Part shown: piece after piece, positions 17,332 through 24,378 of the stretch
Numbering within the stretch: the stretch's first letter is position 1
Layout: each line of letters starts with the position of its first letter
Origin: Candidatus Allofournierella excrementigallinarum
Lineage (GTDB): Bacteria; Bacillota; Clostridia; Oscillospirales; Ruminococcaceae
Direction: 5' to 3'
DNA: 57,190 bases
Assembly: GCA_019119025.1 (NCBI GenBank)
Contig: DWXV01000029.1
Span: forward strand, 1 to 57,190
Notes under the pieces: generated by a model
The model's input: only the letters and a program-made list of their open reading frames with translations
Told to the model about the DNA's origin: nothing
Databases searched by the model: none
Translations under genes and position numbers: made by a program

Positions 17332-17676
17332 ATGTCCATGTCGAATTATGATCTGCTGCAGGCCAAGGTGGATGCCGAACTGGCCCGGTATACAGAGGAA
17401 CTCATGAGCCATGGCCCGCAGGAGGTCGTGGACAACGCCTATGAACTCGTGATCAAGAACGAACTTGCTGTTCGTCTGGAAAGCTCTTTCCTGACCAAGC
17501 AGCAGATCCGTGCGCTCCTGGATCAGGAGAACCCGCTGGCCTACATCTACGAACGCTGGGAGCACGACCATGCCGCCATTGGTGATCTGCTGTGCGATAC
17601 CATCTATGCGGCAGGCAATGATGCCCATCGTGAACGTCTCACCAAAACCAAGCATCGAAAGGAGGAAACTCGTTGA
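17332..17676 (+). CDS. DUF3848 domain protein
   Basis: 114 residues: LLQAKVDAELARY, EVVDNAYELVIKNEL, LDQENPLAYIYERWE. This is the all-helical DUF3848 pattern found on Tn1549-like elements. Function unknown. Several Met codons cluster at 17326-17338; 17332 has the best spacing from GGAGAGG. Its stop TGA overlaps the next gene's TTG. Confidence 0.7.
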   Translation: MSMSNYDLLQAKVDAELARYTEELMSHGPQEVVDNAYELVIKNELAVRLESSFLTKQQIRALLDQENPLAYIYERWEHDHAAIGDLLCDTIYAAGNDAHRERLTKTKHRKEETR

Positions 17677-18290
17677 GTCAGAAATACGAAATCAGCGAGA
17701 TTGCCCATCCCCGGTATCCCTGGCTGCATCGGATCCGTGCATTAAGTGATGTGCGGTCAGGTGTTGTCAAAGGGGACTTGGGCGGATATGTTCAGAACGA
17801 GGATAATTTGAGCCAGGAAGGGACCTGCTGGATCTTTGATGACGCCATCGCCTGCGAGAGTTCTTTTGTGGATCAGCAAGCAACTGTTTCGGGCACCGCT
17901 GTTATCCGTGGCTCAGCTTTGGTTTCAGGCCGAGCCATGATTCGTCAAAATGCGGTTGTTGATGATCATGCCATCGTGATGGATGGCTTCGTAAAGGCGC
18001 AGGCTCATGTGGCCGGCAATGCTGCGATCACCGCCAGTTCGGTAACCGGGGCATGGCCGCACATCGAAGGTTTTGCCAGTGTGTACGGGGATGTTTGCGG
18101 CTCAGTGTTCGTGAAAGGGACTGCGGTCATCTTGCCGGGGGTTGCAATCAACAACCCCACCAAGGACTCCTTTGTGGTCGAGAACAATAAGGTGACTGTC
18201 GAGCGGAACTATTTCCGCCTGAACGGGATCCCGCAAAATCCCAACAAGCAGGAGACCAAGAGAAACAGACGTTCCGAGGTGGAGCGATAA
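17673..18290 (+). CDS. Left-handed beta-helix (hexapeptide-like) protein
   Basis: 205 residues. After an N-terminal segment with LHRIRAL and KGDLGGYVQNEDNLS there are repeated short turns (ATVSGTAVIRGSALVSGRA, AVVDDHAIV, GFVKAQAHVAG) typical of a parallel beta-helix. Similar proteins occur on phages and ICEs without assigned function. TTG 17673 follows AAAGGAGG and overlaps the previous stop. No acyltransferase active-site histidine pattern is evident, so enzymatic activity is not claimed. Confidence 0.65.
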   Translation: MSQKYEISEIAHPRYPWLHRIRALSDVRSGVVKGDLGGYVQNEDNLSQEGTCWIFDDAIACESSFVDQQATVSGTAVIRGSALVSGRAMIRQNAVVDDHAIVMDGFVKAQAHVAGNAAITASSVTGAWPHIEGFASVYGDVCGSVFVKGTAVILPGVAINNPTKDSFVVENNKVTVERNYFRLNGIPQNPNKQETKRNRRSEVER

Positions 18291-18300
18291 GAAAGGAAGG

Positions 18301-19116
18301 ATGCCTCTGAGTAATAAGGAAGAACTGAACCTGATCGTGGACCCTGATACCCAGCTCACCATCGAACACAGTGGTGGAGATGGCTGGACCATCCTGCACG
18401 GGGATATGCTGAGCATTGTCAAGGCGTTCCAGCCCGGCGTTTTTGATGCGGTCATCACCGATCCCCCCTACGCCAGCGGCGGCACCAGCCAGACGGCGAA
18501 GAACCGCACCACCAACCAGAAGTACAGCAGTATGAAAGCGGACAAGGCACTGCCCGACTTCGACGGGGATCAGAAAGATCAGCGCAGCTGGACCCGCTGG
18601 TGCGCCGAATGGCTGTCGGATGTCCGCCGTGCCTGCAAACCGGGTGCCGTGCTGGTCGTGTTTATCGACTGGCGCATGACTCCCTGCCTGTCCGATGCGA
18701 TCCAGTGGGCCGGGTGGATCTGGAGAGGCCAGATCGTGTGGGATAAGCAGGTCAGCCGTCCTCAGCGTGGCCGATTCCGGCAGCAGAGCGAGTATGCGCT
18801 TTGGGCATCCAATGGACCGCTGCCCATGGACCGCCCTGTAGGCTGCCTGCCCGGTGTGTTCCGCTACACCAATCCGGCCAATCGCATCCATGTGACCGAA
18901 AAGCCCCTGCAGCTCATGCGGGATGTGGTGCAGATCTGTGTACCCGGCGGGCGCATCCTGGATCCCTTTGCCGGTGCGGGCACCACGATCCTGGCCGCCG
19001 TGAAGGAGGGCTACGAGGCCGTAGGCATCGAGGTGACAGACGCTTACTACAAGCTGGGCTCCGACCGGGTTCGATTCGCACTCAATGAAGCCACTGACCA
19101 CAAGGAAACCCAATAA
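18301..19116 (+). CDS. DNA adenine-N6/cytosine-N4 methyltransferase, beta class
   Basis: 271 residues with catalytic DPPY at 54-57 placed before the SAM-binding motif LDPFAGAGTT near residue 225. This circular order is the beta class of amino-methyltransferases. No partner nuclease is nearby. It forms, with the m5C enzyme at 2008 and MetK at 13055, a DNA-modification set on the element. ATG 18301 touches AAAGGAAGG with no spacer; an in-frame CTG at 18307 has better spacing, so the true start is uncertain by two codons. Confidence 0.88.
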   Translation: MPLSNKEELNLIVDPDTQLTIEHSGGDGWTILHGDMLSIVKAFQPGVFDAVITDPPYASGGTSQTAKNRTTNQKYSSMKADKALPDFDGDQKDQRSWTRWCAEWLSDVRRACKPGAVLVVFIDWRMTPCLSDAIQWAGWIWRGQIVWDKQVSRPQRGRFRQQSEYALWASNGPLPMDRPVGCLPGVFRYTNPANRIHVTEKPLQLMRDVVQICVPGGRILDPFAGAGTTILAAVKEGYEAVGIEVTDAYYKLGSDRVRFALNEATDHKETQ

Positions 19117-19121
19117 GGATG

Positions 19122-19153
19122 AAACAAGGAAGCCTAATTAGGCTTCCTTGTTT
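19122..19153. repeat. Perfect 32-bp palindrome (copy 1)
   Basis: The core AAGGAAGCCTAATTAGGCTT extends to a 32-bp perfect palindrome centred on AATT. It lies just after the methyltransferase stop. It can form a long stem followed by TTT, so may act as a terminator or as a dimer-binding operator. Confidence 0.8.
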
Positions 19154-19169
19154 CTGATTGCAAGATATT

Positions 19170-19193
19170 AAGGAAGCCTAATTAGGCTTCCTT
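19170..19193. repeat. Perfect 24-bp palindrome (copy 2)
   Basis: Identical 24-bp core to the first palindrome, with centres 44 bp apart, about four helical turns. Two identical, phased palindromes suggest protein binding more than two redundant terminators. Confidence 0.8.
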
Positions 19194-19265
19194 GATAGAC
19201 AGAAAAGCCCGATGGCCGATGAGAAACCGGCTGTCGGTCTTTTCTTGTAAGAGAGGAGACATGGA

Positions 19266-19604
19266 ATGGATAAAGCGTTTGCGTATATTTGTGCTTCTGC
19301 CGAGACCGCCCCCCGCATTCTCAAGCGGTATTGCCGTACTGTGTATGAACTGGGGTATGTGCCCATCTGCCCCACCCTGAGTGATACCCAGTATCTGTCG
19401 GATGAAAGCCCGGATGAACTGCGGGATCTGCACAGCATCGCCCTGCAGAAGTTGGCCCGCTGCCGGATGCTGGTGGTCTGCGGCAAAGAAGTCAGTCACG
19501 GGATGTCGGTGGAGATCGGCTTTGCTGAAAAGCGCCATATCATCTGCACCACTCTCGCAGGTCTCGCCAAGATCCAGGAAGACCTGGATGGGGCCGCCGA
19601 GTAA
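19266..19604 (+). CDS. DUF4406-like (nucleoside deoxyribosyltransferase-fold) protein
   Basis: 112 residues: AFAYICASAETAPRILKRYCRTVYELGYVPICP at the N-terminus, then CRMLVVCGKEVSHGMSVEIGFAEKR. This is the pattern of the small DUF4406/NDT-like fold with a Glu in the SxE(I)xxA-type motif. It may cleave or sense nucleotides; substrate unknown. ATG 19266 lies 8 nt after GAGAGGA. Confidence 0.65.
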   Translation: MDKAFAYICASAETAPRILKRYCRTVYELGYVPICPTLSDTQYLSDESPDELRDLHSIALQKLARCRMLVVCGKEVSHGMSVEIGFAEKRHIICTTLAGLAKIQEDLDGAAE

Positions 19605-19606
19605 GG

Positions 19607-19640
19607 GACAGCCCTATTTTTCTCAGGGGGTGGCTGTCTT
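19607..19640 (+). terminator. Terminator-like hairpin
   Basis: GACAGCC / GGCTGTC, 7 bp, with a long T/G-rich loop and only TTT after it. Moderate support. Confidence 0.4.
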
Positions 19641-19644
19641 TGCA

Positions 19645-19743
19645 AGCATAGCGTTTGGATATCCAAACGCATCCTTCTTGGGGAGAACCCCAACCCCCCG
19701 TCAGCCATCCCCGCATTGCTCGTCGCAGAAATGAGGTGAATCA
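19645..19743 (+). other. Probable origin of transfer (oriT)
   Basis: A perfect 20-bp palindrome GCGTTTGGATATCCAAACGC (19651-19670) is followed by ATCCTTCT and an inverted repeat TTGGGG-AGAA-CCCCAA (19678-19693), then a C-run. MOBP relaxases usually nick beside an ATCCTG-like core next to an inverted repeat, and MobC and the relaxase genes begin about 0.5 kb downstream. The structure is seen; nicking is inferred. Confidence 0.55.
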
Positions 19744-20166
19744 ATGGACGATAAGCAGTATGCCGTATTCTGCCGGAAGGCCAGCGATGTGGATGAACTG
19801 ATCGACTGCGCCGCATCGCCGGGTATGCAGAAAACCCGCACGGCTTTTCAGGTGGAAAAGGTGGTCGTCCTTTCCGACGCAGATTACGCCATATTCCGAA
19901 AAGAAGGATTCATGCAGGATCAGATTTTCCTGTTTGAGAACGGTGATCGGATGTGGTTTGACCCGTCTGAAGCGTGTTGGCACTGCCTGCTGGTCAAGGG
20001 AGAACATAGCCGGGAAGGAATACTGGTAGAAGCCGAAGGATACTCCTATGCACGGTATGCGGCCCATGTGCCGGATTGTAGCATAGTGCGGGTTGACGAA
20101 GTACCCGTGCAGTGCGAATACCCGGTTAAGCTGCCCAACAAAAAGAAGGAGGTTCCTGAACGTTGA
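19744..20166 (+). CDS. DUF6329-like element protein
   Basis: 140 residues. YAVFCRKASDVDELIDCAASPGM and the later ILVEAEGYSYARYAAHVPD fit a family repeatedly found beside mobilization genes on clostridial ICEs (as I recall, DUF6329). No membrane segment. It overlaps the mobC start by 4 nt, so it is co-translated with the relaxosome genes. Confidence 0.55.
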   Translation: MDDKQYAVFCRKASDVDELIDCAASPGMQKTRTAFQVEKVVVLSDADYAIFRKEGFMQDQIFLFENGDRMWFDPSEACWHCLLVKGEHSREGILVEAEGYSYARYAAHVPDCSIVRVDEVPVQCEYPVKLPNKKKEVPER

Positions 20167-20471
20167 GAAAGCGTAACCATGTGATTCCGCTCCACCTGAA
20201 CAAACGGGAACTGGAATACCTGGAAGCCCAGACCGAACTCAGCGGCCAGCCCAGGGAAGTATATCTGCGCACCCTCATTATGGGAGCGCAGGTGCGGCCG
20301 AAACCGTGCACCCATCATGCAGATCTGCTTCATAAGGTATCAGGCCTGTGCAACAACGCCAATCAGCTGGCACGTGTTGCCAATACCTACGGTGAAGCAG
20401 ATGCAGCCAGCGTGGAGGAAATGATCCGCATTGCCCGTGAAGTTTGGAAGGAAGTGAGGGAGAACTGGTAA
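20163..20471 (+). CDS. mobC: MobC relaxosome accessory protein
   Basis: 102 residues. The start HVIPLHLNKRELEYLEAQTELSG and the end LHKVSGLCNNANQLARVAN, then EEMIRIAREVWKEV, form the MobC/ribbon-helix-helix pattern. Such proteins bind oriT and load the relaxase. TTG 20163 follows GGAGG. The stop directly abuts the relaxase ATG (TAAATG). Confidence 0.82.
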   Translation: MRKRNHVIPLHLNKRELEYLEAQTELSGQPREVYLRTLIMGAQVRPKPCTHHADLLHKVSGLCNNANQLARVANTYGEADAASVEEMIRIAREVWKEVRENW

Positions 20472-21812
20472 ATGGCGTATACATCTGTTATCCCCGTTCA
20501 CCGCCTGAAGGCCAGCGTGGAGTATGTGCTGGATGAGAAAAAGGCTTCCCGGGGCCAGAACGCAAAGTCTCTGGAAGAAGCGGTAGACTATGCTCTTAAC
20601 CGGGCCAAGACAGAACAGGACCTGTTTGAATCAGCCATTGCTTGCACATGCAAAACTGCCTTTGAGGATATGTGTCAGGTCAAAGAAATGTGGCACAAGA
20701 CTGGGGGTGTGCAGGGTTTTCATCTGGTGCAAAGTTTTGCGGCCGGTGAAGTGACCGCTGAACTGGCCCACCAGATCGGGCTGGAATTTGCCGGGCAGCT
20801 CCTTCGGGGAAAATATCAGGCGGTGGTTAGTACCCATCTTAACACCGGACATATCCACAACCATATTGTCTGGAATTCTGTGGCGATCCAAAACGGGAAA
20901 AAGTATCACAGTAATTCCAAAAGCTATTTCACTGAAGTTCGAGCAATATCAGACGCGCTTTGCAAACAGCATGGACTATCTGTCATTAAATCAAACCGGT
21001 CAGATCCAGTAGGGCGACCATACCCGCAATGGTTGGCTGAACAGGAAAACCGTCCCACATGGAAAGCCGCGATCCAGCAGGATATTGATTCTGTCATTGC
21101 CGAGGTACTTACATGGAATCAGTTCGTCAGGGCTTTGGAGGAGAAAGGCTATATTCTTCGGATGAATCGCAAGCATATTACTCTCCAGCCGCCAGGCAAG
21201 GCCCGCCCTGTGCGGTTTAAGACCCTGGGCAAAAACTATACCCCGGAAGCCATCCGCCACCGGATCCTGTATCCGCAAAGCCACACACCGGCTGGCAAGA
21301 AAAAATTGCCGCCTGGTTTGTACGCCGTAATCATGGAGCAGCCCGGGAAACACTATTCAGGTCTTCGGGGATTATATGTCACCTATCTCTTTCAGGTTGG
21401 AGTGTTGCCTCGCAAACCCCGCTACCCCAGTTATGCAGTGCGGGAAGACATCCGCAAATTGGACGAGCGGATCGAGCAGATGGAGTTCGTCTTTGAACAT
21501 GAGATAGAAGACCGTAACCAACTCATGAGCATACGCCAAACTGCGGAAGCAGAGATCGAGAAACTCACCAAAGAGCGTAAACGGCTGTATCGGCGGGAAC
21601 CGGATTCACCTCGTATCGATGAACTGACTGCCCAGTTGAAGGAACAGCGCAAAACGGTTCGGATTTGCAAACGCGTCGAAGAGCATTCTCTTGCCATCGA
21701 GCAAAGGCTGGAAGCTAGTAGGCAGGAGCAGGCACAGCGGGAAAGCCGGCAGCGAGAAGTCAAACAGAGGGAAGCCGAAATCAAAGAAAAGCAAAAGGAG
21801 AAAACGATATGA
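20472..21812 (+). CDS. MOBP-type relaxase
   Basis: A 446-residue DNA-nicking transesterase. The metal-binding triad is GHIHNH with His127, His129 and His131 (HxHxH). An N-terminal Tyr (Tyr3 or Tyr18) is the likely nucleophile. The last 120 residues are a charged coiled coil with many Glu, Arg and Gln. It should cut oriT and pilot the strand to the VirD4-like protein at 24379. It overlaps the DUF4314 gene by 4 nt. Confidence 0.9.
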   Translation: MAYTSVIPVHRLKASVEYVLDEKKASRGQNAKSLEEAVDYALNRAKTEQDLFESAIACTCKTAFEDMCQVKEMWHKTGGVQGFHLVQSFAAGEVTAELAHQIGLEFAGQLLRGKYQAVVSTHLNTGHIHNHIVWNSVAIQNGKKYHSNSKSYFTEVRAISDALCKQHGLSVIKSNRSDPVGRPYPQWLAEQENRPTWKAAIQQDIDSVIAEVLTWNQFVRALEEKGYILRMNRKHITLQPPGKARPVRFKTLGKNYTPEAIRHRILYPQSHTPAGKKKLPPGLYAVIMEQPGKHYSGLRGLYVTYLFQVGVLPRKPRYPSYAVREDIRKLDERIEQMEFVFEHEIEDRNQLMSIRQTAEAEIEKLTKERKRLYRREPDSPRIDELTAQLKEQRKTVRICKRVEEHSLAIEQRLEASRQEQAQRESRQREVKQREAEIKEKQKEKTI

Positions 21813-22075
21813 ATGGAATTCCTACACGACAGCAGGTGGAAAACCTGCGGGAGCGGTATCCGGTGGGCGCCCGTGTGGTGCTGCATCACATGGATGACCC
21901 CTATGCGCCTATCCCACCTGGCACCAAAGGAACGGTGACCTATGTGGATGACATGGGACAGATCGGAGTGAACTGGGACACTGGCTCTAGCTTGGCTCTT
22001 GTGCCCGGTTCGGACTCTTTCTCGAAGGTGTCCGAACCGGAGAAAAACAAAAGCAATCGCGGCATGAGTCGTTGA
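21809..22075 (+). CDS. DUF4314 domain protein
   Basis: 88 residues with MDDPYAPIPPGTKGTVTYVDD and VNWDTGSSLALVPG, the signature of DUF4314, a small beta-barrel-like protein. It is a constant companion of relaxase genes on Tn1549-type ICEs. Function unknown. Confidence 0.8.
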   Translation: MNGIPTRQQVENLRERYPVGARVVLHHMDDPYAPIPPGTKGTVTYVDDMGQIGVNWDTGSSLALVPGSDSFSKVSEPEKNKSNRGMSR

Positions 22076-22094
22076 AAGGAGCGAACGGAACACT

Positions 22095-22931
22095 ATGACC
22101 TATGGCAATGATGCCGCTGACCAGATCGTCCGATTCTCTCTGGACGGCACCGAAATGGTACTCAAGTTGTCGGGTCTGGCAGCAAAGAATTTCGCGCTTT
22201 TTGTTTACACGGTTTTGAACGACCAGCAGAAAGTACGTGGAAAAACCAAGCTGGTGCGGATGTTGAAAGAGCGCCGCCCCTTCAAGTTCTTCCGCATCCC
22301 TGAGGATCGAATGCGGGAATTCGCGCGGGAAGCCAAAGACCATGGCCTGCTCTATACGGCCATTCGCAACAAGTCCCGACAGGGGCAGATCGAGCTGGTG
22401 GTGTTTGCCGATGATGCATCTAAGGTCAATCGCATCCTGGACAACCTGAACATGGACTTCGTGCAGGCCCAGGCTGGCGAAGCGACGGTGGAACAGGTGC
22501 CTGCTGTGCCCGGCACCGAGCAGCCGAGTGCGGTACCGGAAAAGAAACCAGAACCCGCTGTGGCGGTGGAAACTGTTTCCACTGAACATGGGGCGGTAGA
22601 CTTTCAGGTGGGCAACAATGAGGAGGAATTCAATTTCTCCGATACGGCAGATGTCGCAAAGGAACAGGTGCCGGAAAATTTTATGTCCGGCCGGGAGCCG
22701 GCGGACAAAGCCCCGGCGGAAAAGAATCCGTCCGCGCATTCCTCGCTCAGCAGCGGATTCTCCTCCGAAGTATCCGGCGGTGATAAGCCTTCGGTAAAAA
22801 AAGAGCTGGAGGAGATCCGCAAAGAGCAGGCAGCAAAAAAGGAGGAGAAAGTCAAACCGCCTCAGCGTCAGACCAACACGCCCAGCCGCACCCGCCGTAA
22901 GAAGAACAAGAAAAAAACGAAAGGACGGTAA
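22095..22931 (+). CDS. pcfB: PcfB family (DUF3801) conjugation protein
   Basis: 278 residues. The N-terminal 125 residues (QIVRFSLDGTEMVLKLSG, FKFFRIPEDRMREFAREAK, YTAIRNKS, IELVVFADDASKVNRIL) form the PcfB domain. The rest is low-complexity, rich in Pro, Glu and Lys, ending in a very basic tail. PcfB proteins work with the VirD4-like receptor in docking the relaxosome. The Shine-Dalgarno AAAGGAG is 13 nt from ATG, longer than usual. Confidence 0.8.
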   Translation: MTYGNDAADQIVRFSLDGTEMVLKLSGLAAKNFALFVYTVLNDQQKVRGKTKLVRMLKERRPFKFFRIPEDRMREFAREAKDHGLLYTAIRNKSRQGQIELVVFADDASKVNRILDNLNMDFVQAQAGEATVEQVPAVPGTEQPSAVPEKKPEPAVAVETVSTEHGAVDFQVGNNEEEFNFSDTADVAKEQVPENFMSGREPADKAPAEKNPSAHSSLSSGFSSEVSGGDKPSVKKELEEIRKEQAAKKEEKVKPPQRQTNTPSRTRRKKNKKKTKGR

Positions 22932-22934
22932 TCT

Positions 22935-23888
22935 ATGGATCTTTCTAAGATGATCAAGAAACAGGAACCGGCACAGAAAGAAGTTCAGTCCGACGGTCAG
23001 CGGCTTTCCAAAGAGGAATATGCAGCCGTAAAGAAAGCTGAGCGTGAAGAAGCCTGGGCACGGGTGGATGCCCAGGCCCAGGCAGTGTTCCGGGACGATA
23101 CTTCTATGAAAGGCTTCCTAGACTTCATGGCCCGTTGTACTCCGCAGAGCACCCGCAATCTGCTCATCTTGTATGACCAGAACCCGGAGATCACTCACCC
23201 CCGCACTTTTAACATGTGGGCGGAAGCAGGGCGGTCGGTGCGGAATGGCGAGAGCGGTTATACCTTCTTTGCTGAAAGTAAGTACCAGCGGGAAGATGGA
23301 ACAACGGGCCGTGGCTATGACATCGTCAAGGCGTTCGACATCAGCCAGACCCGTGGCCCGCAGGTGTACGCTGCTCAGCCGCATCTGCCCGATGAGGTGA
23401 TCGTGGCGATGATCGAGAACAGCCCCGTACCTCTGGCGCTTTCGGACCAGCTGCCCAAAGGGGTGCAGGCGCAGTATGTGCCCAAACAGCGTACTATTTA
23501 TGTGCGCAATGGTATGGATGAATCGGCAACCCTCTGCGCAATCGCACGGGAACAGGCTCATGCCACTTTCGACGTGGCAGGCTCCGGTTATCGACGGCAG
23601 GCGTATGCGGCCCAGAGCTACTGTGTGGCTTATGTGGTGGCTCAGAAATTTGGCCTGGATACATCCGGTTTCAAGTTCGACAAGGTGTGTCAGACTTGGG
23701 CAGGGAAAGAAGCCCAAGATCAGCGTTCCTTCCTTAGTGATGTGAAACGGGCCGCATACGCCATCAACCGGGAGGTGCAGCGCAGCTTTCACGAGATGGA
23801 GCAGGCAGTCCAGCCGGACGAATATGCCGTAGAAAAGGCAGCACAAGCCAAGTCGGAAAAAGCCGAAAAGGCACCGGAAAGCCGATGA
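22935..23888 (+). CDS. ArdC-like antirestriction/ssDNA-binding protein
   Basis: 317 residues. Residues 40-170 show the ArdC N-terminal pattern (FLDFMARCTPQSTRNLLILYDQNP, WAEAGRSVRNGESGYTFF, YDIVKAFDISQT). The C-terminal metallopeptidase-like part reads AIAREQAHA where the usual zinc motif would be HExxH: the first His is Arg, so proteolysis is doubtful while ssDNA binding may remain. Family members protect incoming DNA after conjugation. Confidence 0.7.
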   Translation: MDLSKMIKKQEPAQKEVQSDGQRLSKEEYAAVKKAEREEAWARVDAQAQAVFRDDTSMKGFLDFMARCTPQSTRNLLILYDQNPEITHPRTFNMWAEAGRSVRNGESGYTFFAESKYQREDGTTGRGYDIVKAFDISQTRGPQVYAAQPHLPDEVIVAMIENSPVPLALSDQLPKGVQAQYVPKQRTIYVRNGMDESATLCAIAREQAHATFDVAGSGYRRQAYAAQSYCVAYVVAQKFGLDTSGFKFDKVCQTWAGKEAQDQRSFLSDVKRAAYAINREVQRSFHEMEQAVQPDEYAVEKAAQAKSEKAEKAPESR

Positions 23889-23995
23889 TTTCTTCGACTG
23901 ATAGTTTTCCGTTTGTTTTCAATTGAACAGTCGCTATGTTGATTGCTTTGTGATATGCTTGCGGTGACCAGATATAGCTGAATGGGGGCGATGAT

Positions 23996-24298
23996 ATGGA
24001 AAAACAGCGGCTGTTTAAGATGACTGACATTGAGAAAAACATGCTGGTGCGGGCGTTGTCCGACAAGCAAAGGCGTGTCAGCTCTGACCGGTGCAGCGAG
24101 GTGCGAGCATTAGTTGAAAAGACGGAGCAGGCACCGCAAAATCGTCTTTACATGAACGAGATTGAGTACCAGTGGATCGAAATCGCACTGAACGATCTGC
24201 GTAACGCCTATCTGGCGGCTGGCCGAAGCAGTGGCGGGATCGACAAGGTGCTCCTCAAACTATTCCGGTCACGCTACAAGCGCGTGCCTGCAAGGTAA
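23996..24298 (+). CDS. Hypothetical 100-residue basic protein
   Basis: A helical, Arg/Lys-rich soluble protein with no domain I recognise. GGGGGCG lies upstream of ATG 23996. It sits between the ArdC-like gene and the coupling protein, followed by a terminator hairpin. Confidence 0.55.
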   Translation: MEKQRLFKMTDIEKNMLVRALSDKQRRVSSDRCSEVRALVEKTEQAPQNRLYMNEIEYQWIEIALNDLRNAYLAAGRSSGGIDKVLLKLFRSRYKRVPAR

Positions 24299-24327
24299 CT
24301 GCGCACAAGTAAATCGCTGATTTGTCC

Positions 24328-24368
24328 CGAGGAGTCCGTGGCATAAGCTGCGGACTCCTCGAACTTTT
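24328..24368 (+). terminator. Intrinsic terminator or attenuator before virD4
   Basis: CGAGGAGTCCG / CGGACTCCTCG, 11 bp perfect, 12-nt loop, then AACTTTT. It sits 3 nt before the Shine-Dalgarno of the coupling-protein gene, so it must be partly read through for transfer genes to be expressed. Confidence 0.75.
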
Positions 24369-24378
24369 CGAAAGGAGT

